From assembly GCF_028502605.1 (NCBI RefSeq), contig NW_026611593.1, positions 2,170,001 to 2,234,000 of the forward strand: a DNA stretch of 64,000 nt. Direction: 5' to 3'. The notes beneath the pieces are model-generated. The model saw nothing but the letters and a program-made list of their open reading frames with translations. It made no database searches and was not told the origin of the DNA. Below are positions 23,905 to 34,800 of this stretch, piece by piece (within the stretch, counting starts at the first letter, position 1; every line of letters starts with the position of its first letter). This DNA comes from Trichoderma breve (taxonomy: Eukaryota > Ascomycota > Sordariomycetes > Hypocreales > Hypocreaceae). Made by a program: the position numbers and the translations under genes.

Positions 23905-26900
23905 AGCCGAGATGGGATGATCTACTCTAAGGAGATCCAGAAAAGTCTTTTGAAGAGATTCACAATCCGAAATTCATCATTTGAGAAGCATATGATTGCA
24001 ATCTCCAGAAGCTCTAATGAGACGAGATTCCAATTTCGGGCCAGAGACACTGTTCTTTTTTATGCCATGGAGCGCAGGCTATTCGATCAAGGCGATCCAG
24101 CCGAGGGTGAATCCTCCACCTGGGAAAATAAAATCGAAGCTTGGAGATGTACGGTGGACTACCAGAAAGAATGTGAAGATGATCAAAATGCACATTTGAA
24201 TTGGTACCAGCCACTCCATTATGCCTTGGCGTTAATGATGTCGTCGATTAACAAACAAATAACGTCGCAGGCAATTTCGCGAGTACAGAAAGACGCCAAA
24301 AATATACTACTTCAAAGATCTTCTTCTAATGAATTACTTTTGGGCCATCCTGATGAGAACAAAAGACCTCCTATGTTTGATGGCGATGGTACGAGTGGTC
24401 TCTTCTGGTCGGCAACATTTGAAGTGCCATATATCATATTGAAATATACAATGGCCCAGACGCAAAGCGAGATCCCAGGATCGAGTATCACTGCGATCAC
24501 TCCGTCACCTCAGGGTTCTAGTGCCTCGTTGTCACTTCTGTTGACGGAATCAACAGCACCTGATCCCACTCGAGAATCGGTCAGAAATAAAACAACACCA
24601 TTGTCAACTATTGAGATCCCGACTGGCTGGCAGAGTCCGCTAATGAAGCATGGAGTACTATTCAACAATGCCATTGACCTGGGGAAAATTGTTGAGATAC
24701 CAGATGAGTGGCTGTATAACGAACCAACATTCTTTAACTTTCACCCTACTATATCTTTCAATACCGTTGATAAGTTTCGCAAAGAGCTGCGTAAAATTCA
24801 TGCCAAAGAAACGTCGAAGAAGAGTCCATCAAAGTATCAGGAATCTTCTTCGATGGCCAACATCAAAGAGACTCATGAAAAGATCTCATCGGAGTCTAAT
24901 ACAGAGCTGGAGGCAACCCGCAGAAACCAGACTACCTTCTGTACTATGAAAGTAGTGCATGGGGCGGCGGCTATGGCGGACCTTCGCTTGCGCGAAGGCG
25001 AGCCAATGGGCTGTATCATTGATGTGCCCAGAGTTAGGCGTCATAAGTAGAAGAAAGAATATGTTTCCGTCTCAATATCATCAAGCGTCTCTTTGATCAA
25101 CTATCTGGGCACCAGGCGCACACCAAGTGTCGCAAAGAAAAGAATTTTCCACTTTTCTCGTGCCAGTTGGAATATCGCGCTAGTATGCTACTTTGCGTCG
25201 TCAGAAAGAAAGGAAATCTCAGACTTCTTCGATAGGCACGCATTATCAAGCCCATATTTCTTTGAAGATACGATGGGGACACTTAATAAATGGGTAACCG
25301 AACTACATTTGCCCTTCTATCAGATTAGCTCCTCCAAGAAATCCCTTGGCCATATCAGGAGCGTCCCTGATGCCGACAAAAGGGACACCATTCCTGAACC
25401 AAAAATAATACAGCTTCCGTATTCAGATACAAAGGGAACCACGGGGAGAAAAGCTGTCGCCAAGACTCTGAGCCGAGCTGTTATCAGCTTTAGATTTGAC
25501 GGAGATCTCCTTGACCGTTACTGGACATGCCACTTGATTGAATACACACCGCAACAGATGGATGGCCCAAACGAAATGTCTTTTGATATTCCTACACAGA
25601 CCATTAGTGGAGCTCTGAAGTCTAATCCTTGGAGACAGCGCAGAGTCCTAGAACTTCTTTTGTTTGACAGGAGTTTACGGGAGATATTGAGGTGCACGGA
25701 GGAAATCCTCAATGAAGCAAAGAGCACCTTGAGAGCTGCTAAAGACACTGGAAACGATGGCTGCAGCTATGAAGATGAAGAATGCAAGATAGAGCTCTCA
25801 TATACTCACGATCGAAAGGTGAAAGCGAGTAGGGACGTTTTCCGTTCTAACGACTCGCTATATAAAATGCAGGAAGTGCTCCAAGAGGTGGAGGACAGCT
25901 TGAGCGAGAACTTGGCAAAGATGCAGCTGTGAAAAAATCGACAAAATGGACGTGGCCCTGAGAAGCCAAGATGGACTTTGAAAGATGAATATCGCTACGG
26001 CGGCGCCATATCCAGACTTCAAGCATCAAATAACTTCTATATGGAAGAGCTCGTCCGGTGCCGGGCCAAGATCCTGGCTTTTAATTCACAACTTACAAGG
26101 GAAATTGACGCCTCCCGCAGTGATTGGGAGATGCGCACCACCAATAACGTGAGATTGTTCACGTATGTCACGGTTGTGTTTCTTCCAACCAGCTTTGCCA
26201 CCGGCGTGTTTAGCATGAGTGGAGTTCCTTTAATACCCGTGCTACGTCTCGTTGTGATTACCGCAGTTGTCGCACTATTTCTGACCATTATTACTTTGGT
26301 TAACGCCAAAAATCTGGAAAGAATGCTGCGATATGTTCGAGACAGAATATACCAATTCCGACATGGGTTAAGACACTATTATTATGGATTGGAGCAATCC
26401 ATCAGTGAGACAAGAAAGCTGATACGTCAAATAATCTTGGAGTCTGGGCTTGCCATCGTCAACTTTTTCCTCCGCTGGTTGCATAGGACATACAAATGGG
26501 CAAATGAGCATCATGCTTCTGCACAAGAAAGAAGACCAATATCTGTGCGATATATACTGAAATCTATTTTTCGAAGCGCGCTCTACTATATTATCTACTG
26601 TCTCGCATTCCATATATATATTCCTCTTAGAGCAAAGACAGAAAGAATATTGCCGGGCGCTAAAGTATATGATCCTATCGGCAACATGAGCCTCAACGAT
26701 GACCACCCACTTCAACAGGCTCGTTTCAACTATAACAAAAAATTGGATACTGCTTCAGAGGTAAAAAGCGACTCCTCGGAGAAAGGTGTTGAAGAGTTGT
26801 TTGATGACTTAGGTCCAAGGGATACTGACCTATTCAAGAATTGGCAACGGAGATTGAAGCCAAAGGGAGATAACCCCAGTACAGGTACCACGAAAAACCG

Positions 26901-27108
26901 TCCCGACGTGAAATTGTCGTCAGTGCGAAATGCAAAAGATTTCTTGGAGTGGTTACTTTGCAAATTAGCCTAGTCAGGTTTTGTATAGATTTTGAGCTCT
27001 ATATAAGCCTTACATAAATGCCATCTCAATAGCTTGTACCTTCTTCCTCCATAACAAACAACAGTAGGAGCATGTAACTCTCTCATTTATACAAACGCTC
27101 CCTCACAT

Positions 27109-27468
27109 TTAAGCCGGAGTCTGTGTACATTCAGCAGTCACCGTCCTATAAATCGTCCCACAACCCCTCTGACAAGTCGGACATGGCGCCAGCACCGTCG
27201 GCCTGGCAGCCGGGCAATCACAAGGCTTCGTAACAATCTTGAGCAGCTCGCAATTTGGGTGAGGGCCACAGTGCTTAAGATCAATAAGAGGGCATGTTGC
27301 TGGGATAGTAGCGATCGGACAGCCTTCTGGGTAGTCTGTAGGTAAACCAAGGAGGCCCATGCAGCTTTGTAAAGAGGTTAAGAGGAGTCACGACAGAGAA
27401 TTTGGATGCTTTGCTTACAGGCCTGCTTGTAGCAGTGCTACTACCGTAGTTTGCACAAATGTCTTCAT
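27109..27468 (-). CDS. Small secreted cysteine-rich protein
   Basis: Two exons on the minus strand, 27468-27419 and 27364-27109, joined across a 54-bp GT-AG intron, encode 101 aa. The first 20 or so residues (MKTFVQTTVVALLQAG onward) form a hydrophobic signal peptide, and the intron sits at its end. The mature part has about ten cysteines, including a PCDCP pair and a CPTCQRGCG cluster, and no membrane segment. This is the profile of a fungal small secreted cysteine-rich protein, a class containing many effector candidates and cell-wall proteins; I recognise no named family. It lies 135 bp beyond the end of paralog C in convergent orientation, so the two share a very short 3' spacer. Confidence 0.72.
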
Positions 27469-28378
27469 GGTGGCCAAGGTCAAAGAGGTCGAAAGTGCAG
27501 AGTTGACTATGAACTGTATGTTGAAGAGAGAATTGATCGTAGGAAACGCCCTCCTCAAATAGACGTAGAGATAACCTTCTTATGGTCCAAACTATACATT
27601 TAAAGGGAGGCCACAAGCCATGCCGAATTATCCGTTTGCCCCTTTCGCTCGACTATATCAGCCGCAGCGTAGCAACCCGACGTGAGACTGTCTCAGTACT
27701 ATTCTGGTATAAGAAACCGTGATTGGTTAGGTAGGGAACGGCACGCTGTGTGTCAAGTCTCATTGAGACCACAGCTGCTGGTCTCAGTTGATACCTCCAA
27801 TAGTATCATCACTTGGTGAAGGCTCGAAGGATCGTTAACATCCTCGAGGATTTTTGTCTAGATCTCGCTATTTTAACTGGTTGTGTGGCATTGCTTTTGG
27901 TCACTCGATGCTCTCCCAGATATGCTGTGGCCCTCCACAAGTGCTATTCAAGAACGTTTATTTCTACTTCCGGAGCCCACTGCCGATGTATCTTATCTAA
28001 ATGTAGTATATAGATGCAAGTTACCAATTTGTTTGAGGCCAAAGTAGGTACTGTATACCAACAGTCTTGGTGTCCTCAGCACGGACATACCTCCTTGTCC
28101 TCGTCATGTATAACTCAGCTAGCACTTCTCATTCTGCTTTCACCACATTGGACATCCAAAACCCCAAATAAATTCACTCTCTAGAACCTAGAACCCCAAA
28201 CTAAATAAAATGCTTCGCTAATCTTCAGATCCATGATGCACTGCTTTTGCCGCTTGCGCGTACAGGCCGCTAATATAGTATTAAAGTCATGCTACAAAAT
28301 AGCTCTTGAGAGCGTTGAAAAGAAGCGCCGTAAATGCGATGTTAAATGGCAAAATAATCATGAGGGTATTGTGTGCAC
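27469..28378. other. Intergenic region upstream of the cysteine-rich protein gene
   Basis: About 0.9 kb with no supportable gene. The part next to 27468 should be the promoter of the small secreted protein and the part next to 28378 the 3' region of the hydrolase-like gene. Nothing else stands out. Confidence 0.4.
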
Positions 28379-31362
28379 TCATAGTTTGGAACGAACAACC
28401 TCGAGACGGTACTTTACGTCCTTGAGGGCTTTATTGGTTGGCTTCCAGTCGTCGAATTGTCGCAGTAGCTCCTCCGTTTCAGCGCTGAGCTGCGTCTTGA
28501 CGAAATCCTCTTCTAAGAGACCTCGCATAATCCATGGTAGGACATATGGATTCGATGACGCCAAAGGCGTCGTCTCTCGCTTTGGGATCACACAGGGCGT
28601 TGGTTGTGTCGTGCTGGTCGTTTCCAGGGCGTGCATGATGGCAAGATCATATACAGCTGAATCGAAATAGAGGCGTGAGTGGCCTTCGCCCGAGTATAGC
28701 GATCCAGCAAGGGCCGCAGACAGCTCACGGATGAGGCCATGATCTGATATTCCTAAATTACGCAGTTTGAGTGCGAACCCGATAAGATGTGATATGAAAT
28801 CCGGAGCATGCACCCGACCGTCAATGAACACGGCGCGGTAGATGTAAGGATGGTTCGCAGGCGAGTATACAGCAGACTATGCAATCGTTAGCTATTTCTG
28901 TACGACGGCTGGTAAGAACGATCTCATCCTACCTCCATGGGAACAAGCTGGTCATCAATACTGCCTACGAACGTAATACGAGCTCCAAAATCAACAACGC
29001 GCTTGAGGCAAGCCTCAAATCGTTGCGAGTTATTGCTCTGAGGATCTCCAAATTCCCACAACTCAGCTGCTGAGCCCATGAGTATACTTGACTTGTAGTC
29101 GGGAAAGGGGCCAAGTGCCACGCCGGCCATGGCACAGACACCGATTCTAGTGTCTGTCAGGACACCAAGATCAATCAACTTCTCCAGCAGCATGATGCTG
29201 ACTGGCACTCCCTGAGAGTGACAAGCGATAATCACTAAATCGGCCTGGCGGATATGCTCAATCCAGTTAAGAAGGAGCTTCCACAGGTTTGCCACTCTAT
29301 CGTTGATTCTGCCTTCTCCTTCGAGGGCAACCTTCTCAATCTCACAATCAGAACAGCCATGGCTTTCAGCCCATTTGCGAATGGCATCAGCACAAAGTCC
29401 TACAAATCGCAAAGATGTACCAGTCGGTTGGCCAATCATGGGGCGCAAATATGAGGCTGGGAAAAACCCATGAACTCCAATGGCGACGGCCTTGCGGATC
29501 TTCGGGGGGTCTTTGACTCGAAAAACGTGGTTTGGAGGCGGTTGCGAAGTCCGAAGCACCAAATTTGTAATTTGTCGAAGGATCGAGGGGTTTTCTTTCA
29601 TCTGATAGGTGCTGGAAAACGAAGGAAGGAGAACATTTGGTGGTTCCTTTACAGCGACCTCGCTTTCAGTAGATGGCTTCTTCGTTACGGACACGGGTAT
29701 CTTCTTCTTGGAATCTGTCCTAGCCAGTGACTTTGAGGGAGGCAGCTCTTGTTCACTGCCGACTTGTGAATGAGGAGTAGTAGAAAGTCGGTCGACGGGA
29801 GCTGACTTTGTGCTGTCTGCTGACGGTGGCCGCACAGACTCGAGGTCCATTGATATTGGTCTAATTCGCTTACTTCTGCGCCAAGACAAGATGCCTGCTG
29901 GCGGCTCTGGCGGTGTAGAGTCCTCTTTGGAATCCTTGGTCGCGGATTCAGAGATTCTTCTTTCTGCTATAGGCAGTGGCTGGACCTCTGATCCCTCTCC
30001 CATCACTGCAATTCGTCCCGATTCTGGTGGGGTAGTCTTCCCTTTGCTCTTCGGAGAGTCTCTTGACCAAAAGGCCCAAGTAGAACCTGCTTTAGGAGGA
30101 GGACTCTGAGCTGCCTCTGGCTCAGGTTCTGTGGTGTCTTTGGCTGGCACATCTCCAGCCTTGCCCTTTGAATCCTCGTTGAGGTCTATCTTGGACTTTT
30201 TGCTCGAAGCTCGTGAGACTGAAACGGTCGACCCTTTCTTGCGTTCATCATTAGGGACAGCCGTTTCGCCTGGTGGCCCCGTGGGTTTTGTATCCGCTCC
30301 TTGTTTTGGAGACATTTGTACTTTTGGAACTGGCTGCTCCTTGGTTGGTTCCGGCTGTGTTTTTGGAGCTGCTTTTGCTTTGGGTTGAGGAGTTGAATAC
30401 CAATACCCAAACCAAGAGGTCGCTGGTGGAGCTTCCGCAACGTTCCCAGGTGACACAGGCTCAGAAGGAGGCGCTGGTTCCGAGGGCGGGGCTGCCTCGG
30501 CAGGCTCGATGGTTTCGGCAGGCTTCGCAGCTTCTTCCTTTATTTCCTCAGGGCCCGGAGTAGATTTTGCAGGGGGCTCAACCGGCGCGGGCTTAGCCCA
30601 CCAGCCGCCGAACCACCCAGCCGAAGGGATCTGCTCCTGTGGAGCATCAGTCGCTGGACCATCTTTGTCGGCGGGAGCCTCTGGAGGTGGCTGCTGCTCT
30701 TGCGCCGTTGTAGGGTCTGAAGCTTTCGGCTGCTGCTCGGCAGGGGGTTTCGTATCTGGAGCTGAGGGCATCTCTGGTGCACGTCCTGTATCCGAAGATT
30801 TCTTATCTCCTAGACGTAGAGAGCCCACACTTTTATTCGCATCTGATTTCTTGTCTAAATTTGAGGTATTCGAGGCGTTGGTCGATATTGTAGGGGGTGG
30901 CAGAACCGGGTCGGCGTCGTCGGCTATGCTCGCGTCGTCTTCGCTTCGTTTTGCTTCGAATCGAGAAAAGTCGGGCGCATTCCTCGTCTTGACAGTGCCT
31001 CCGAGAATATTTTCCCGAGCAACCGATGTCGAGGCCGTCGCCTTCTGGGGCTTCGACCACGAAGCGTACCAGCTGTTGGTCTTCCGAATCTATCGCCCAG
31101 TAAGAACCGGTTCGTCCAGGGGGTTCACACATCGCTATATGAAAAGGGGGGGATTTACCTCTTTCACCCTTTGTGACGCATCAGAAGACTTGCGTTCGCT
31201 GTTGGAATCGGATTGTGGAGGCTTTTTCTGGTCGCTAGCTTGCTGCGCCGAGGCAGATGACGCTCGTGACAGTGACGTCTCAGGCGACAGAGCTGTGGTT
31301 GGCAAGCTCAGCGAGCTCAGTAGAGTGGGATTGGGGCGTTGCCTCTTTCGAGGAGGCATCAT
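28379..31362 (-). CDS. Alpha/beta-hydrolase-like protein with disordered N terminus and Trp-motif repeats
   Basis: Three exons on minus: 31362-31159, 31089-28933 and 28876-28379, 952 aa. A second ATG is the next codon (MMPPRKR). Residues 1-560 are low-complexity, rich in Pro, Ser, Lys and Glu, but carry four spaced aromatic motifs: NSWYASWSKP (about 73), GWFGGWWAKP (about 225), SWFGYWYSTP (about 291) and TWAFWSRDSP (about 406). The C-terminal third is folded. It contains KAVAIGVHGFFPASYLRP, an oxyanion-like HG, and ACHSQGVP, a GxSxG-like nucleophile elbow with Ser near residue 693, so a lipase or esterase fold is likely. Similar proteins of unknown function are, to my knowledge, widespread in ascomycetes. 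The first ATG is 517 bp from Rrp5, divergent. Catalytic activity is inferred only. Confidence 0.82.
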
Positions 31363-31879
31363 GAACGCTGCGAGCGTGGAGGGTAGGCCATAGAAGAGAT
31401 GGAGATGACGCGTAGTTCTAGGCGGCGATGATGAAAGGTTGAAGTAGGTAGACGGATTGTTGGAGGCAGCTTGAGATTGTTGGTACCTCGGAGGCTACTT
31501 TATTCGGCGGATTCCGCAGGTACTCCCAACAGTTGATGACGATGCCTGGAGGCGCCACGACACGCGCCACCTACAGTGAATGGAATTGGCTGTAGCGGCT
31601 TAACAGCGACCCCAACAGTGGCTCCCCAGCACCTGTCAGCCGGGAACCTGCGCTAAACCTCGCAACCGGCTGAGCTGTGGCTTGAAAGGCGGGAGTGGAT
31701 CCGGAACAATTCCCAGGCCCACACCGCCTGCCTTATCGCCACGCTACTCTTATCGGTGTCCCGCCAGGGAAAAAAAATTCGAGAATCAAAGTTGAAGCTC
31801 CAGATTTGTTTTTGAAGCCAAAGTCGTCCATGCTAAAGGCTGTGTTTCTGCCTTTGCATCTTGCGGCTGTACCACCACC
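31363..31879. promoter_or_regulatory. Shared divergent promoter, hydrolase-like gene and RRP5
   Basis: A 517-bp gap separates the two divergent start codons, so both promoters must overlap here. No TATA box is evident, as is usual for ribosome-biogenesis genes. I could not identify a specific factor site with confidence. Confidence 0.5.
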
Positions 31880-34800
31880 ATGAGCACCCTCAAGAGGAAG
31901 GATGCCCCTGGTGGCAATCCTCCGTCCAAATCGGCCAAAAACTTCAAGGAAGCTCGACCGTCGAAAAAAGAGGCACCGGCCAAAGATGCAAAGCCCGCGG
32001 CCAAGACGCATCGCAAGTCGGATGGTGCGACAGAGGAGCGCGCAAAGGCTCCAATTATCTCTGTCTTGAAGGATGACGAACCTATGTTCTCTCGTGGAGG
32101 CGGCAGCGTCCTCACACCTCTCGAGCAGAAGAAGATTCAGATGGAAGCCAAGGCCGACGCCATTCGAGAGGAAGAATTCGAGACCGGCGCCAAGTCACAG
32201 AAGAAGAAGGCGAAAAAGTCGACAGTAAAGGGCGACAAGAAGACAGATAAAAAAGCAGAGGAGGATACAATCAAGATTGAGAGTTTGAACTTCAAGGTAC
32301 AGCTAATACGTGAGCAATTGGTCACGGGAACTTGGGCTAATGGGTGCTACAGAGACTGGTCAAGGGATCATTAGTGCTCGGACAGGTGACTCGAATCAGC
32401 AACCTCAGCCTTGAGGTGTCATTACCGAACAACCTCATTGGTCATGCCTCCATCGTTGCTATTTCAGCCCAATTGACAAACAGACTTCAAGGCGATGCTG
32501 AAAAGGAGGGCGAGAGCGATGAGGAGGAATCGTCCGACGAAAACGATGTCAACTTGAAAACCATGTTCAAGGTTGGACAGTATGTGAGAGCATACGTGGT
32601 CTCGACTATGGATGGTGCCGCTGGAGGAAAAGGAAAGAGAAAGATTGAGCTGTCTCTGCGACCCAGCGAAGCCAACACTGGTCTGGAAAAGGACGATGTT
32701 GTACCCAACAGCACCGTCATGGCCTCCGTTGTCAGTGTCGAGGAACGCGGTTGCGTCATGGATCTCGGAATCCCAAACCTAAATGGTTTCCTCCCCAATA
32801 GCGAGATTGATCCCCTCATCGACCAAGAGAGGCTCCAGCCTGGTGCAGTCTTCCTCTGTCAAGTCACTGGCAAGAACTCCAACAAGATCGCCCAGCTTTC
32901 CTTGAAGCAAGACAAGTTGGGAAGCACCAAGGCTTTCCCTGCCGATGCTACCACGATCAACACATATCTCCCCGGTACCATCGTTAGCGTTCTTGTTTCG
33001 GACAACGAAGGTAGAGGTTTAGCTGGAAAGATTATGGGAACTGTCGATGCTACTGCTGATCTGATCCACTCTGGCATTGGGCCAAACGATGTTGGCCTCA
33101 AAGCCAAGTATAAGATCGGATCCAAGGTTAAAGCGAGAATTATTTGCAACTTCCCAACGGCCAAGGACCCAAAGCTGGGCGTTTCCCTGCTACCTCACAT
33201 TCTGTCTCTGACACAGAAACACCAAGATGGTGACGAGAAGCGACGACCAATGGAGGTGATGCCCATCTCGTCTTTTGTTGAAAAGTGCACAGTCCGCCAC
33301 GTCGAGCCCGATATTGGTCTCTTTGTCGATACTGGCATTGCCGGTCTGGGTGGATTCGTCCACATTTCCCGAGTCAAAGATGGAAAAGTCGATGCCCTCT
33401 ACGAATCAAGCGGACCCTTCAAGATCGGAACCGTTCACCGCGGCCGAGTTGTTGGCTACAATGAGATGGATGGCCTCTTCAGCATCTCATTTGCGAAAAC
33501 CCTTCTTGAGCAGCAATACATCCGCCTTGAAGACATCCCCATCGGTTCTGTGATCAATGGCGAAATTGAGAAGTTGGTTATTAAGGAGCAAGGTGTTACA
33601 GGACTCATTATCAAGATTGCGGATGGCATCAGTGGATTTGTTACCGAGACCCACTTGTCCGATATCCGTCTTCAGCACCCCGAGAAGAAGTTCCGTGAAG
33701 GCATGAAGGTCAAGGCTCGTGTCCTCTCTGCCAACTTTGCCAAGAGGCAAATGCGTCTCACGCTCAAGAAGACGCTGGTCAATTCGGAGGCACCCACCAT
33801 CAAGTCTTATGATGATGTCAAGATCGGAATGCAGACACTTGGAACGATTGTCAAGGTACAGCAGAATGGCGCTCATATTCAGTTCTACGGACGGCTAAAG
33901 GGATTCCTTCCGGTGTCGGAAATGAGTGAAGCATACATTCGTGATCCTATGGAGCACTTCCGAGCCGGACAGGTCGTTAGTGTGCATGCTCTTGAGGTTG
34001 ATCCTGAAGCCAGAAGACTCATTGTGTCTTGCAAAGACCCCGGCGCATTCGGACTAGAGAAGCAAACCGCTCTCAAGAACCTGAAGCTGGGCGATATTGT
34101 ATCGGCCAAGGTGACTCAAAAGACCGAGGATCAAATTTTCGTGGAGCTTGTCGACAGTCAACTGAAGGCTATTCTACCGGTCGGCCACCTTACCGACAAA
34201 TCATCCTCAAAGAACCAGTATGCCTGGAAGCGAATCTCAGCCGGACAGACTCTGTCTAACCTCATGGTTCTCGAGAAGAACGAGAACCGACGAGCCATTA
34301 CCCTCACCCAGAAACCCAGCTTGGTCAAGGCTTCACAGGATAACAATCTTCTCAAGAGCTTTCACGATGCGAAAGTGGGCGCTGTCGTCCAGGGCTTTGT
34401 ACGAAACATTACGGTTACAGCTGTGTTTGTTCAATTCGCCGGAAGTCTCAACGCACTGCTGCCGAGAGGAAAACTGTCGGCCGAGGCTCAATCGCAGCCT
34501 GACTTTGGCCTGCGCAAGTTCGAGTCTATCGAAGTGCGAATCATCTCGACCATTCCCGATCTGAAGCGCATTTTGGTTGCACCCGCCGACTCACCTGTGC
34601 CCGAGGCTGCGACCAGCAAGCCCAAAACTTCTAACAAGGCCCCGGCCCCAGAAGACGGCCTTACGTTTGGCAGCACAGCCCAGGCCAGAGTTACATCCAT
34701 CAAAGACACTCAGCTGAACGTCCAGTTGGTGGACAGCGAGATTCAGGGCCGTATTGACGTTTCTCAGATTTTCGACAAATGGGAAGACATTGTCGATCCC

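Larger units (their letters stand above)
21577..26973 (+). pseudogene. Paralog C: interrupted third copy of the large membrane-tailed family
   Basis: Exons 21577-21598, 21657-23100 and 23157-26973 follow the same plan as A and B. One frame covers exon 3, but it is broken by TAG at 25048-25050 and TGA at 25930-25932. The TGA sits where A and B have Trp (IELW, IALW), so it is most simply TGG to TGA; A and B do not align clearly at the TAG. No intron with sensible borders removes either stop. Read to the first stop it would be 1119 aa, without the membrane tail; a full read is about 1760 codons. All family blocks remain (TYASFGDKGVTATTNS, NLEHILSVCSIP, CGDISGHR, CQGHLRWL, WVTELHLPFYQ, FTYVTVVFLPTSFATGVFS). 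Three in-frame minisatellites are private to this copy, and the region after the membrane pair diverges from A and B. Probably a recent pseudogene; sequencing error or stop readthrough are alternatives. Confidence 0.7.

Noticed and set aside
9125..26973. Reading the paralogs as CorA magnesium transporters
   Set aside because: Only the C-terminal hydrophobic pair is CorA-like; GMN is missing and the 1200-residue body is unrelated to the CorA cytoplasmic funnel as far as I can see.
30509..31393. 294-codon frame on + antisense to the hydrolase-like gene
   Set aside because: The minus strand gives spliced, motif-bearing protein continuous into the hydrolase domain; the + frame is a Ser/Gly/Ala-rich shadow.
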